A stretch of DNA of 64,000 nucleotides from Rhodococcus zopfii NBRC 100606 = JCM 9919. Its GTDB lineage: Bacteria > Actinomycetota > Actinomycetes > Mycobacteriales > Mycobacteriaceae. This document shows positions 21,125-30,357 of the stretch, one piece after another (within the stretch, counting starts at the first letter, position 1; each line of letters begins with the position of its first letter). The notes under the pieces were generated by a model. The model did no database searches and was not told where the DNA came from. It saw nothing but the letters and a program-made list of their open reading frames with translations. The position numbers were made by a program, and so were the translations under genes. The stretch spans positions 54,072 to 118,071 of the forward strand of contig NZ_BCXI01000023.1 of NCBI RefSeq assembly GCF_001895025.1, read 5' to 3'.

Positions 21125-21742
21125 GTGAGCGAAGCCACGACCAAGGACACCGCAGATTTCTGGTTCGACCCGCTCTGTCCCTGGTGCTGGATCACCTCGC
21201 GCTGGATCCTCGAGGTTACCCAAGTGCGCGACATCGAAGCGCGATTCCACGTGATGAGCCTCGCGGTCCTCAACGAGGGCCGGGACCTGCCCGCCGAGTA
21301 CGCGGAAATGATGAAGACGGCGTGGGGTCCGGTGCGCGTGGCGATCGCCGCCGCCCAGAAGTACGGCGACGAGATCCTGCCCTCGCTCTACACGGCGCTG
21401 GGCACGCAGATCCACGAAGAGGGCAACAAGGACTTCCCGACGGTGATCGCGAAGGCCCTCTCCGAACTGGGCCTGGACCCGGCACTCGCGGAGGCCGCCG
21501 ACACCGATACCTACGACGAGGCGCTGCGCGCGAGCCACGCCGCCGGCATGGACGCGGTGGGCACGGATGTGGGAACCCCGACGATCCACGTCAACGGCAT
21601 CGCGTTCTTCGGACCGGTTCTCTCGAAGATCCCGCGCGGGGAGGAAGCCGGCAAGGTGTGGGACGGCGTGGTCGCGCTCGCGGGCTACCCGCACTTCTTC
21701 GAGCTCAAGCGCACCCGTACCGAGGATCCGAGTTTCGAGTAG
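21125..21742 (+). CDS. Mycothiol-dependent nitroreductase/DsbA-fold oxidoreductase (Rv2466c-like)
   Basis: A 205-residue DsbA-like thioredoxin-fold protein with the active-site motif CPWC at residues 18-21 ([14 protein letters not shown]). The orthologue in M. tuberculosis uses mycothiol and mycoredoxin, protects against oxidative stress and activates the prodrug TP053. The cis-Pro loop is visible in GTPTIHVNG. The start GTG at 21125 follows GGAGGAG. It stands alone between the divergent flavoprotein gene and a strong terminator. A SigH-like promoter and a palindrome lie upstream. Confidence 0.9.
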   Translation: MSEATTKDTADFWFDPLCPWCWITSRWILEVTQVRDIEARFHVMSLAVLNEGRDLPAEYAEMMKTAWGPVRVAIAAAQKYGDEILPSLYTALGTQIHEEGNKDFPTVIAKALSELGLDPALAEAADTDTYDEALRASHAAGMDAVGTDVGTPTIHVNGIAFFGPVLSKIPRGEEAGKVWDGVVALAGYPHFFELKRTRTEDPSFE

Positions 21743-21754
21743 GCGGCTCCGCCG

Positions 21755-21800
21755 CCGGTGAGCACTTCGGGCCCCTGCAGCGGCCCGAAGTGCTCACCGG
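21755..21800. terminator. Terminator hairpin, 19-bp perfect stem
   Basis: The arms 21755-21773 and 21782-21800 are perfectly complementary with an 8-nt loop. It begins 13 bp after the nitroreductase stop and separates it from rpiB. There is no U tract, as is usual in GC-rich actinobacteria. Confidence 0.85.
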
Positions 21801-21832
21801 CGTGCGGTTCGCCGATGTCGGAACCGCCTCGT

Positions 21833-21838
21833 TAGACT
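21833..21838 (+). promoter_or_regulatory. -10 element TAGACT for a leaderless rpiB transcript
   Basis: TAGACT ends 8 nt before the rpiB ATG at 21847, without a ribosome-binding site between. This again fits a leaderless start. Confidence 0.5.
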
Positions 21839-21846
21839 CTGCTGCC

Positions 21847-22320
<474 letters not shown>

Positions 22321-22350
22321 TCCGACAGCAGACGGAGGTTCGACAGCCCG

Positions 22351-23148
22351 GTGCCCGAGGGACACATACTCCATCGGCTCGCCCGCCTGCACCAGCAGCA
22401 CTACGCCGGTGCGGCGGTGCGGGTGTCGAGCCCGCAGGGGCGCTTCTCGGAGGGTGCCGCGCTCGTCGACGGGCGGGTGCTGACCCACGCCGAAGCGTGG
22501 GGAAAGCACCTGTTCCATCACTACGAGACCGGGGCGGTGGTGCATGTGCACCTCGGCATCTACGGCGAGTTCACCGAATCCGCGCTGCCGCTCGGGCAGC
22601 CGGTCGGCCAGGTGCGCATGCGAATGATCGGCGTTTCGCACGGCAGCGACCTGCGCGGCCCGGCCGCGTGCGACGTGCTCGGGCCTCACGAGGTCGAGGC
22701 GATCGAGGCCCGGCTCGGGCCCGACCCGCTGCGCACCGACGCCGATCCCGACCGGGCCTGGTCGCGAATCTCCAAGTCCCGCACCGCAATAGGATCGCTG
22801 CTCATGAACCAGGCGGTGATCGCCGGCGTCGGCAACGTGTATCGGGCGGAGGTGCTGTTCCGTCACGGAATCGGTCCGCAACGCCCCGGAAAAGACTTGT
22901 CGCGCAGCGAGTTCGATGCCCTCTGGGCGGATCTGGTCGAACTCATGCGGATCGGGATGGAGCGCGGTCGCATGCATGTCGTGCGACCCGAACACGACCA
23001 CGGCGCCCCGGCCTACGCGAAGGACCGGCCCCGCACCTACGTCTACCGCCGCGCCGGTGACCCCTGCCGTGTGTGCGGTACCCCCGTCCTGCACTCGGTC
23101 ATGCAGGCGCGCAACCTGTTCTGGTGCCCCGGCTGCCAACCAGGCTGA
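22351..23148 (+). CDS. nei2: Endonuclease VIII-like DNA glycosylase/AP lyase
   Basis: A 265-residue Fpg/Nei family base-excision enzyme that removes oxidised bases. After removal of the initiator Met, Pro2 is the catalytic nucleophile and Glu3 the second active residue (MPEGHILHR). The helix-two-turn-helix region lies around SLLMNQAVIAGVGNVYRAEVLF with the usual Asn. The C-terminal zinc finger has CRVCG and CPGC pairs. The GTG start at 22351 follows GGAGG. It is the Rv2464c equivalent, co-directional with rpiB and convergent with a WS/DGAT gene only 3 bp away. Confidence 0.93.
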   Translation: MPEGHILHRLARLHQQHYAGAAVRVSSPQGRFSEGAALVDGRVLTHAEAWGKHLFHHYETGAVVHVHLGIYGEFTESALPLGQPVGQVRMRMIGVSHGSDLRGPAACDVLGPHEVEAIEARLGPDPLRTDADPDRAWSRISKSRTAIGSLLMNQAVIAGVGNVYRAEVLFRHGIGPQRPGKDLSRSEFDALWADLVELMRIGMERGRMHVVRPEHDHGAPAYAKDRPRTYVYRRAGDPCRVCGTPVLHSVMQARNLFWCPGCQPG

Positions 23149-23151
23149 CCG

Positions 23152-24546
23152 TCACGACACCGACTCGTCCGGCGTCTCGCCGATGACGTCCCGGAACCCG
23201 GCGCGCATGCAGTCCTCGAACACGCCCTGGTCCGGCACCGCTCCGACGTCGAGGGTGAAGCCCAGGTAGCAGACGCCGAGGTACGACACCATCGTCACGT
23301 TGAACGACGACCCGATCGTCGGCCCGAACGCGTAGTAACCCTCGGCACGCGCACCCGCCACATACAGCGGTACCGGAGATCCCGGCACGTTCGACGCCAG
23401 GAAGTCGACGTGTTCGAGCATGCTCCCGATCACCGCCGGCGGGAGAACGTTCAGGGGAGCGGCGAGCATCGGACCCATTTCCACAGCCGGTTCTCCCCGC
23501 CATCTCCGGACGATCGAGTCGATCTCCCGCATCAAGTCGTCGACATCACCGCTGCGAACCGGAAGGGCGAAACGTGCCAGATTGATGAGGTTGCCGCCCA
23601 TCTGGTCCTCCGGCCGGCGCACGCTCAGCGGCATCGTGACGCGCAGCATCTCGACGTCGTCGGCGCCGTGTTCGCGATGGTAGCGATCCAGCCCCACGAT
23701 CAGTGCCGTGAGAAAGGCACTGTTGACGGTGCACCCGGTACGATGCCCCGCGGCGCGCAACCCCTCGAGCGGGAATTCGGCCGCGAAGAGTGCCCGTCCC
23801 AATGCGCGATCGGTCATCACCGGCGATGCGATCGTTGTGATCGGACGCAGATAGCGGGCCACCGACGACACCGTTCCGAGCACTCCGCGCGCCGCGCCGA
23901 TCGGATGGGTGACCACCGCGCGAGTCGCGGGCCACACCGACCGCAGCCCCTGGACGACGGCGCCGCGCGCCTGCGACCTGTACTCGCCGAGTATCTCGGT
24001 CACCAGGTCCAACGACCCGGGTCGTTCCGGCTCCGGAGGCGCGGCGGGCTCGGGACGCGGTGTGCCTTCGCGCGTGAAATCGACGATGTGCGCCGTCATC
24101 TGCATACCGCCGAGGCCATCGGTCAGCGCGTGATGCACCTTGAGCATCAATGCCGCGCGTCCATCGGCGATCCCGTCGATCACGGTGAACTCCCACAGTG
24201 GGCGCGCCCGGTCGAATGCCGTCATCGCCGCGATGCGGGCGAGTTCGAGAACGTCGTCGAACGTGCCGGGTGACGGCAGCGCCACGTGCCGCAGATGCCA
24301 GGACAGGTCGAAGTCCGGGTCCGCGACCCAGCGCGGCGCGCCCAGGCCGAGCGGAACGGACACGACACGGTGCCGGAAGTGTGGAATGTCGCGGGTGCCG
24401 CGGTCCATCATCTCGACGATGCGGTCCCAGTCGGGAGAAGAATCGAGGGTGATGACGGCGACGATCGTCGAGCGCAGTGCAGGGTCCTGCTCCATGCTCC
24501 ACGTGAGGAAGTCGGTCTGCGCCATCCGCCGCGCTGCGGTGCTCAT
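23152..24546 (-). CDS. Wax ester synthase/diacylglycerol acyltransferase (WS/DGAT)
   Basis: A 464-residue acyltransferase that would esterify diacylglycerol or fatty alcohol with acyl-CoA for storage lipid. The active-site motif HHALTDG (HHxxxDG) is at 138-144. The N-terminal MAQTDFLTWSMEQ is family-typical, and near the C-terminus NVPGSPVPLYVAGARAEGYY corresponds to the conserved ND/NVPG region. It is full length. A second, shorter paralogue lies 1 kb away on the same strand, with a glycine-rich protein gene between. The acyl acceptor specificity cannot be told. Confidence 0.92.
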   Translation of the reverse strand: MSTAARRMAQTDFLTWSMEQDPALRSTIVAVITLDSSPDWDRIVEMMDRGTRDIPHFRHRVVSVPLGLGAPRWVADPDFDLSWHLRHVALPSPGTFDDVLELARIAAMTAFDRARPLWEFTVIDGIADGRAALMLKVHHALTDGLGGMQMTAHIVDFTREGTPRPEPAAPPEPERPGSLDLVTEILGEYRSQARGAVVQGLRSVWPATRAVVTHPIGAARGVLGTVSSVARYLRPITTIASPVMTDRALGRALFAAEFPLEGLRAAGHRTGCTVNSAFLTALIVGLDRYHREHGADDVEMLRVTMPLSVRRPEDQMGGNLINLARFALPVRSGDVDDLMREIDSIVRRWRGEPAVEMGPMLAAPLNVLPPAVIGSMLEHVDFLASNVPGSPVPLYVAGARAEGYYAFGPTIGSSFNVTMVSYLGVCYLGFTLDVGAVPDQGVFEDCMRAGFRDVIGETPDESVS

Positions 24547-24646
24547 CTACGGACGATCCCACATTGTCGGGGCTGCGGCCAGAGTCGACTATCCCGGCCG
24601 GTCCGTCGGAAGTCCCCGAACCGTGCTCGGCAGCCGCCGAGAGGAG

Positions 24647-24680
24647 CGACAGCCGCGCGCGTCGGGACGCGCGGCTGTCG
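24647..24680 (-). terminator. Terminator hairpin after the glycine-rich gene
   Basis: CGACAGCCGCGCG (24647-24659) and its exact complement (24668-24680) form a 13-bp stem with an 8-nt loop. It lies 43 bp beyond the stop of the minus-strand glycine-rich gene and before the WS/DGAT start. Confidence 0.75.
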
Positions 24681-24722
24681 TGTGCCGATGTGGCAGGGTG
24701 GACGATCCCGTGGTCGGGCCGG

Positions 24723-25495
24723 TCAGAAGTCGAACCCGCCCCCGAAATCGCCGCCCCCGAAATCGCCGCCCCCGAAATCGCCGCCGCCGAAGTCGCCGCC
24801 ACCACCGCCGAAGTCGTCGCCCCCGTCGCCGAAGTCGTCGCCCCCGTCGCCCCCGTCGGCGTCACCGGCGTCTGCGGTGCCGTCGCCGGCGCCGCTCTCG
24901 AACGCCTGTGCGTCGTACGGCACCCCGGCCATGCCCGAGAACATCGCCGAGAAGAGCAGCATCGACCCCACACCCCAAGCGCCCGCGACCAGCGCCGGCT
25001 TCCACCACGGCTCCGAGTACCAGCCCGCCGGCACCGGACGGCCCGCGACCCGGCCGCCCGGGTAGTAGTTCGGTGTCCGCGCCGACGGGGACGGGGACGC
25101 GGCGACCTGCCGGCCCTCGAATTCGATCTGCCGGTCCTCGGTGACCGCACCGGCCGACTTCTGGCCGTCGAGCGACGGGATGTCGGGACCGGGGTCCATA
25201 CCCATCGCGGTGCGTGCGGCCCGGATGTAATACAGACCTTCGAGTGCGCTCTGCTTGGCCAGTCGTGCCTGCGCGGGGGTTTGTGCCTGATCGATCTGCG
25301 AGCCGGCGGCGGTATAGCGCTCGGCCGCGTCCGCGAGCGCCTGCTTCGACGCGTCGTCGGTGCCCGTCAGGTTGTAGATCTGGCCGCCGAGACGCTCGAT
25401 CGCCTGGCGAGCGTCGGCCTTGGCGTCGTCGAGTCGCACCGCGCCGTGACCGGACGAGTTCTTCTGGCTCCGAGGACGATGAGCAGGAGTTCCAC
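24723..25495 (-). pseudogene. Membrane-anchored glycine-rich protein, N-terminus disrupted
   Basis: The readable part (from about 25469, or from GTG 25439, 238 codons) contains DDAKADARQAIERLGGQIYN, a helical ALADAAERYTAAGSQ segment, a hydrophobic stretch (ALVAGAWGVGSMLLFSAMF) and a C-terminal tail of repeated GGGDF. This looks like a DUF1542-type actinobacterial surface or membrane protein. No normal start precedes it in frame. In another frame the GTG at 25495 encodes VELLLIVL, the start of an N-terminal membrane helix that is cut off after eight codons at the frame change. I infer a deletion within the N-terminal anchor. If expressed from GTG 25439, the product would lack its first helix. 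Confidence 0.6.
24736..24795. repeat. 15-bp tandem repeats coding the GGGDF tail
   Basis: The unit CCGCCCCCGAAATCG occurs three times exactly (24736-24780), then once with two changes (24781-24795). It is in frame and codes GGGDF units, five residues each. Confidence 0.85.
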
Positions 25496-25549
25496 GACGA
25501 TGTGCCTTCCGACTGGGCGTACGGGTGCAACGTCCAGCGTACCGACGGT

Positions 25550-26779
25550 TCAGCTCTCGAGGACTGCGCGCAGACCGGCTCGGATGCAATCGTCGAACAT
25601 CCCGGCGTCGCGCACCGCGTCGGTGTCGACGGTGAACCCGAGGCAGCAGCTGTCCAGGTACGACATCAGCGTCACGTTGAACGCAGAACCGAGCGTCGGT
25701 CCGAAACCGTAGTACTTCTCGATCTTCGCGCCCGCCACGTACAGCGGCACGTGCGAGCCCGGCACCGTGCAGGCGAACACGTCGTCGTGGTCGAGTGGGT
25801 CGTCGACCACCGCAGGCAGCAGGTTCGGAGGGGGAGCGAGGTGGCGGCCGGGTTCGGTGCTGGGGCCGGAGTATTCGTCCAGCAGTCGCATGAGCAGGGC
25901 GGGGTCGTCGGCGGGCACCGGCAGGTCCGCCCGGGCCAGGTTGATCCCGGTACCGCCGTTCTCGGGGTCGGCCAGTGGCATCGCCAGGCTCAGCTCGTCG
26001 ACGTCGATGCCGCGGCGGAACCGGTAGTCGGCCAGCCCGAGAAGCACTGCCGCGAGGCACGCGCTGTCCAGGGTGCTGCCCGCGCGTTCGGCTGCCGCCC
26101 GCAGCTCGGCGAGCGGCACGTCGACCACGTGCAGTCGCCGGTCGTCGGTCTTCGTGGGTTCGCTCGACGAGGTGAGCCACCGCAGCGGTGCGGTCAGGGA
26201 CTGCATCAGCCCGGCCACCGAGCCGACGAGGGAACCGAACGAGCCTGCTGCGCGGTCGGCGGCCCGGGCGGACGCATCGTCCGCTGTGGTCGTGTCCCGG
26301 TCCGATCCCGGTTCTTCCCGCCCGTGCCGTTCGAGATCGACGATGCGGGCAGTGATGTGGGTGCCATCGGCGCCGTCGGCGTACGCGTGGTGGATGCGGA
26401 TCAGCAGTGCGGACTGGCCCCCGAGCAGCCCCTCGACCAGCGTCAGTTCCCACTGGGGGTGCTCGGGGATCGTGGCCGGAGAGCTCGTGCGCGCGTAGTC
26501 GAGAACATCGTCGAAATCCGTGGAGTGGGGCAGCGTCACACGGTCGAGCTGCCACGGCAGGTCCGAGTCGTGTTCCCCGGCCCATCGCGGCGGGGCCAGA
26601 CCGAAGGGCACGTCCACGACGCGGTGCCGGAACGCCGGCGTTTCGGGGGTGCCGCCCGCGAGCATCTCGCCGACCCGATCCCAGTCGGGGGAGGCGTCCA
26701 GCAGGACGGCGGCGACGATCGTCGACCGCATCGCCGCCCGCACAGGAGGCTCCGGGGAAGGGCCGGAAACGTCGTTCAT
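25550..26779 (-). CDS. WS/DGAT acyltransferase, short paralogue
   Basis: A 409-residue paralogue of the acyltransferase at 23152. The motif HHAYADG at 130-136 keeps both His and the Asp-Gly of HHxxxDG. It lacks the usual N-terminal MxPxD segment: the protein starts MNDVSGPSPEPPVRAAMRSTI and enters the family at the TIVAAVLLDASPDWDRV stretch. The C-terminal half is otherwise complete, with TVPGSHVPLYVAGAKIEKYY. The missing N-terminal segment is unusual and may reduce activity or change specificity. A palindrome lies 55 bp upstream. No gene overlaps it on the coding strand. Confidence 0.85.
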   Translation of the reverse strand: MNDVSGPSPEPPVRAAMRSTIVAAVLLDASPDWDRVGEMLAGGTPETPAFRHRVVDVPFGLAPPRWAGEHDSDLPWQLDRVTLPHSTDFDDVLDYARTSSPATIPEHPQWELTLVEGLLGGQSALLIRIHHAYADGADGTHITARIVDLERHGREEPGSDRDTTTADDASARAADRAAGSFGSLVGSVAGLMQSLTAPLRWLTSSSEPTKTDDRRLHVVDVPLAELRAAAERAGSTLDSACLAAVLLGLADYRFRRGIDVDELSLAMPLADPENGGTGINLARADLPVPADDPALLMRLLDEYSGPSTEPGRHLAPPPNLLPAVVDDPLDHDDVFACTVPGSHVPLYVAGAKIEKYYGFGPTLGSAFNVTLMSYLDSCCLGFTVDTDAVRDAGMFDDCIRAGLRAVLES

Positions 26780-26833
26780 GATCGGAACGTTCTCATACCG
26801 ACACCGGTTGAACCGTTCGATCTCGGGGCGATG

Positions 26834-26854
26834 ACCGTTTCGAGTCGAAACGGT
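26834..26854. promoter_or_regulatory. Palindromic operator upstream of the short WS/DGAT gene
   Basis: ACCGTTTCG at 26834-26842 and CGAAACGGT at 26846-26854 form a perfect 9-bp inverted repeat with a 3-bp centre. It lies 55 bp upstream of the minus-strand acyltransferase start, a suitable place for a repressor. The ligand is unknown. Confidence 0.55.
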
Positions 26855-26890
26855 GACCGGGACGATCGGGTCGAGTGGTCCGGAAACGAT

Positions 26891-26925
26891 TCACGCCCGC
26901 CACCGGAAATCGGTGGCGGGCGTGA
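26891..26925 (-). terminator. Terminator of tRNA-Gly
   Basis: TCACGCCCGCCACCG and its exact complement form a 15-bp stem with a GAAAT loop, 11 bp downstream of the tRNA 3' end. Confidence 0.85.
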
Positions 26926-26935
26926 GATCCCATGG

Positions 26936-27006
26936 AGGGGATGACGGGAATCGAACCCGCGTAGCCAGTTTGGAAGACTGGGGCTCTACCATTGAGCTAC
27001 ATCCCC
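26936..27006 (-). tRNA. tRNA-Gly (anticodon TCC)
   Basis: A 71-nt cloverleaf without encoded CCA. The acceptor pairs GGGGATG with CATCCCC. The anticodon stem-loop CCAGTCTTCCAAACTGG places TCC at the anticodon. The T arm is GCGGG-TTCGATT-CCCGT. The discriminator base is T. Confidence 0.95.
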
Positions 27007-27150
27007 ACGAGCAAGCGACTTCTGCCGGGATCGCCGTCTCCGTCGCTGCCGGATGAGACTGTACCGAACCTCGCTTTGGAATTCATAATCGGGGGGCCGT
27101 AGGATTCCTCAACGGGTCCCCGGGCGGTCGACGGGTGCCGGGTAGGACGA

Positions 27151-27227
27151 CGGGATGTGGCGCAGCTTGGTAGCGCATCCGCTTTGGGAGCGGAGGGTCG
27201 CAGGTTCAAATCCTGTCATCCCGACCA
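27151..27227 (+). tRNA. tRNA-Pro (anticodon TGG)
   Basis: A 77-nt cloverleaf with encoded CCA. The acceptor pairs CGGGATG with CATCCCG. The anticodon stem-loop TCCGCTTTGGGAGCGGA gives anticodon TGG. The T loop is TTCAAAT. It lies 73 bp before tig, divergent from tRNA-Gly. Confidence 0.96.
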
Positions 27228-27300
27228 GAACGAACGGCGGCGGAGCAATCGGCGCCGTAGTGAGACCGAAACAAGAGCACGACACAGAAGGAGCATGTCC

Positions 27301-28671
27301 GTGAAGAGCACCGTCGAGCAGCTCAGCCCGACGCGAGTCCGTATCAACGTTGAGGTGCCCTTCGAGGAGCTCCAGCCTGATTTCGACCGCGCATTCAAGG
27401 CCCTCGCGGGCCAGATTCGCCTGCCCGGCTTCCGCCCCGGCAAGGCTCCCCGTAAGCTCCTCGAGGCCCGTGTCGGTCGCGGCGCCGTGCTCGAGCAGGT
27501 CGTCAACGACGCGATCGGCCCCCGCTACAGCGAGGCCGTGACCGCCAACGACGTCAAGGTCATCGGTCAGCCCGAGATCGAGCTCACCAAGATCGAGGAC
27601 AACGTCGAGCTCGCGTTCACCGCCGAGGTCGACGTCCGCCCCGAGATCACCCTCCCCGGCTTCTCCGGCATCGCCGTCACCGTCGATCCCGTCGAGATCA
27701 CCGACGAGGACGTCGCCGAGCAGCTCCTGTCGCTGCGCCAGCGCTTCGGCACCCTCAAGGGCGTCGAGCGGGCCGTGCAGGACGGCGACTTCGTCTCCAT
27801 CGACCTGTCCGCGACCGTCGACGGCGAGCCCGTTCCGGAGGCCGCGACCGAGGGCCTGTCCCACGAGGTCGGCTCCGGCCAGCTCATCGAGGGTCTCGAC
27901 GAGGCGATCATCGGCCTCGAGGCCGGTGGCTCGGCGGAGTTCACCTCGACGCTTGTCGCCGGTGAGTTCGCCGACAAGGAAGCCCTCGTCACCGTCAAGG
28001 TGAACTCCGTCAAGGAGCGCGAGCTTCCCGACGAGGACGACGACTTCGCGCAGCTCGCGAGCGAGTTCGACACCCTCGACGAGCTGAAGGCCGACCTGCG
28101 TGAGCGCGTCGAGCGCGTCAAGAAGGTCGAGCAGGCCGGCCAGATCCGCGACAAGGTCCTCGAGGCCCTGCTCGAGACCGTCGAGGTTCCGCTGCCCGAG
28201 GCGGTCGTCCAGGCCGAGGTCGACAGCGCGCTGCACGACGCCATCCACGCGCTCGATCACGACGAGACCAAGCTCAACGAGCTGCTCGAGGAGCAGGGCT
28301 CGAGCCGCGAGGAGTTCGACAAGGACGCCCGCGAGTCCGCCGAGCGTTCCGTCAAGACCCAGCTGCTGCTGGATGCGATCGCCGAGGCCGAGAACACCAC
28401 GGTCGAGCAGCAGGAGCTCACCGAGCGCATCTTCTTCCAGGCGCAGCGCTACGGCATCCCGCCGGAGCAGTTCATCCAGCAGATCAGCCAGGCGAACCAG
28501 CTCGGGGCGATCTTCGCCGACGTGCGTCGCGGCAAGGCGCTCGGCAGCGTCGTGAACCAGGCGACCGTGACCGACACCACCGGTGCGACCGTCGACACCG
28601 AGACGCTGTTCGGTTCGAAGGCCGACGAGGGCGCCGAGGACGAGGCCGCGGCCGACGAGTCGGCCGAGTAG
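27301..28671 (+). CDS. tig: Trigger factor, ribosome-associated chaperone/prolyl isomerase
   Basis: A 456-residue trigger factor that binds nascent chains at the exit tunnel. The N-terminal ribosome-binding domain contains [19 protein letters not shown] with the GFRxGxxP signature. A central FKBP-type isomerase domain (about 165-245) and a long acidic helical C-terminal domain follow. The acidic tail ([16 protein letters not shown]) is normal. I prefer GTG 27301: GGAG lies 7 nt upstream, whereas the ATG at 27295 is only 1 nt from it. Tig is encoded directly before clpP1P2-clpX, as in many bacteria, which links folding and degradation. Confidence 0.96.
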   Translation: MKSTVEQLSPTRVRINVEVPFEELQPDFDRAFKALAGQIRLPGFRPGKAPRKLLEARVGRGAVLEQVVNDAIGPRYSEAVTANDVKVIGQPEIELTKIEDNVELAFTAEVDVRPEITLPGFSGIAVTVDPVEITDEDVAEQLLSLRQRFGTLKGVERAVQDGDFVSIDLSATVDGEPVPEAATEGLSHEVGSGQLIEGLDEAIIGLEAGGSAEFTSTLVAGEFADKEALVTVKVNSVKERELPDEDDDFAQLASEFDTLDELKADLRERVERVKKVEQAGQIRDKVLEALLETVEVPLPEAVVQAEVDSALHDAIHALDHDETKLNELLEEQGSSREEFDKDARESAERSVKTQLLLDAIAEAENTTVEQQELTERIFFQAQRYGIPPEQFIQQISQANQLGAIFADVRRGKALGSVVNQATVTDTTGATVDTETLFGSKADEGAEDEAAADESAE

Positions 28672-28702
28672 ATCGCGCTGATCGTTCCGCTGTAAGCGAA
28701 TT

Positions 28703-28732
28703 GGGGCGGCACCGGGCATCCGGTGCCGCCCC
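28703..28732 (+). terminator. Terminator after tig
   Basis: GGGGCGGCACCGG (28703-28715) pairs exactly with 28720-28732 across a 4-nt loop, followed by CCTTTCGTT. It separates tig from clpP1. Confidence 0.9.
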
Positions 28733-28785
28733 CCTTTCGTTAGTGTCTGTGTCAGCAATCCACGATTGACGAGAAGGCAGGTACC

Positions 28786-29412
28786 GTGACTCCTCAGAAT
28801 CCGGCGACATCCATCGGTCCGACGATGACCTCGGCCACCGCTGGGCTGAACCTCAGCGACTCGGTCTACGAGCGCCTGCTCCGCGAGCGGATCATCTTCC
28901 TCGGTACCCAGGTCGACGACGACATCGCCAACAAGCTCTGCGCCCAGATCCTGCTGCTCGCGGCCGAGGATCCGTCGCGCGACATCTCCCTGTACATCAA
29001 CTCCCCGGGTGGGTCGGTGACCGCCGGTATGGCGATCTACGACACCATGAAGTTCGTCGAGTGCGACGTCGCCACGTTCGGTATGGGCCTGGCCGCCTCG
29101 ATGGGGCAGTTCCTGTTGTCCGCCGGAACCAAGGGCAAGCGGTATGCCTTGCCGCACGCGCGGATCATGATGCACCAGCCGTCGGCGGGTATCGGTGGTA
29201 CGGCCAGCGACATCGCGATCATGGCCGAGCAGTTCGCGCACACCAAGCGGGAGATGGCCGAGCTCATCGCCGAGCACACGGGTCAGACGGTCGAGCAGAT
29301 CACCGCCGACTCCGACCGTGACCGCTGGTTCACCGCGTCCGAGGCGCTCGAGTACGGCTTCGTCGACCACGTCGTGTCCCGGGCCACGCAGGCCGGCGGC
29401 ACCGGCAACTAG
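28786..29412 (+). CDS. clpP1: ATP-dependent Clp protease proteolytic subunit 1
   Basis: A 208-residue serine peptidase. In actinobacteria ClpP1 assembles with ClpP2 into a mixed 14-mer, and both are needed for activity. The catalytic serine is Ser105 in GLAASMGQ, the histidine is His130 in MMHQPS, and the aspartate is in the ADSDRDR segment near 177-179. The N-terminal 20 residues are probably processed. The GTG start at 28786 follows AGGCAGG; an ATG 39 bp later is a possible alternative. clpP2 follows after 48 bp. Confidence 0.95.
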   Translation: MTPQNPATSIGPTMTSATAGLNLSDSVYERLLRERIIFLGTQVDDDIANKLCAQILLLAAEDPSRDISLYINSPGGSVTAGMAIYDTMKFVECDVATFGMGLAASMGQFLLSAGTKGKRYALPHARIMMHQPSAGIGGTASDIAIMAEQFAHTKREMAELIAEHTGQTVEQITADSDRDRWFTASEALEYGFVDHVVSRATQAGGTGN

Positions 29413-29460
29413 CCGAACCCGACGATCCGTCCCCCGCATCACGAACTTCTTGGAGAAGCG

Positions 29461-30123
29461 ATGACCAACCTCTTCGATCCCCGCGCTCTGGGCGGAGCGG
29501 CACCTGCCGGCCCCTCCTCGCGCTACATCCTTCCGTCGTTCATCGAGCACTCGAGCTACGGCGTCAAGGAATCCAACCCGTACAACAAGCTGTTCGAGGA
29601 ACGCATCATCTTCCTCGGCGTGCAGGTCGACGACGCGTCGGCGAACGACGTCATGGCGCAGTTGCTGGTGCTCGAGTCCCTCGATCCCGACCGCGACATC
29701 ACCATGTACATCAACTCGCCCGGTGGCTCGTTCACGTCGCTGATGGCGATCTACGACACCATGCAGTACGTGCGCGCCGACATCACCACCGTGTGCCTCG
29801 GCCAGGCCGCCTCGGCCGCGGCCGTGCTGCTCGCCGCCGGTACCCCCGGCAAGCGCCTGGCACTGCCGAACGCCCGCGTGCTCATCCACCAGCCCGCGAC
29901 CGGTGGCATCCAGGGCCAGGTCTCCGACCTCGAGATCCAGGCCGCCGAGATCGAGCGCATGCGTCGGCTCATGGAGACCACGCTGGCCAAGCACACCGGC
30001 AGGGACGCTGAGCAGATCCGCAAGGACACCGACCGCGACAAGATCCTCACCGCGGCCGAAGCCGTCGAGTACGGCCTGATCGACAACGTGCTCGAGTACC
30101 GCAAGCTCTCGGCGCAGAAGTGA
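29461..30123 (+). CDS. clpP2: ATP-dependent Clp protease proteolytic subunit 2
   Basis: A 220-residue ClpP paralogue that pairs with ClpP1. Catalytic Ser118 is in GQAASAA, His143 in LIHQPA, and the Asp in the KDTDRDK segment. In M. tuberculosis the ClpP2 ring docks ClpX/ClpC1. The ATG at 29461 follows GGAGAAGCG. The gene is 48 bp after clpP1, clearly the same operon, and is followed by a hairpin before clpX. Confidence 0.95.
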   Translation: MTNLFDPRALGGAAPAGPSSRYILPSFIEHSSYGVKESNPYNKLFEERIIFLGVQVDDASANDVMAQLLVLESLDPDRDITMYINSPGGSFTSLMAIYDTMQYVRADITTVCLGQAASAAAVLLAAGTPGKRLALPNARVLIHQPATGGIQGQVSDLEIQAAEIERMRRLMETTLAKHTGRDAEQIRKDTDRDKILTAAEAVEYGLIDNVLEYRKLSAQK

Positions 30124-30130
30124 CCGGCAC

Positions 30131-30173
30131 GGCCCGGTCCGGGACCCGCAACCGTGGGTTTTCGGACCGGGCC
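30131..30173 (+). terminator. Hairpin after clpP2
   Basis: GGCCCGGTCC (30131-30140) is exactly complementary to 30164-30173, with a smaller ACCC/GGGT stem inside. It starts 7 bp after the clpP2 stop. The remaining 184 bp to clpX (30174-30357) probably carry a separate clpX promoter; I see no certain elements there. Confidence 0.65.
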
Positions 30174-30357
30174 GGTCCACACGCAGCGGGACGTACACGG
30201 ATCGCACCGCACAAATATGACCTTCGAAACGCGAAGAACCGGTCGACCTGTGCAGTGATCTCCGGGTACGGTCGAACCGAGGCGCGCTCGCCGGACCGGC
30301 ACTGTCGGCGGTCTCGGCGTCTGTTGCACGCACACGAGGAAGTAGGGGACCTGACAG

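Noticed and set aside
24736..24795. A short tandem array that might suggest a CRISPR
   Set aside because: The units are 15 bp, contiguous, in frame and code GGGDF; there are no spacers and no cas genes. No CRISPR array was seen anywhere in the window.
27295..27300. ATG 27295 as the tig start
   Set aside because: GGAG is only 1 nt away from it but 7 nt from GTG 27301, which also gives the usual MKSTVEQL N-terminus.
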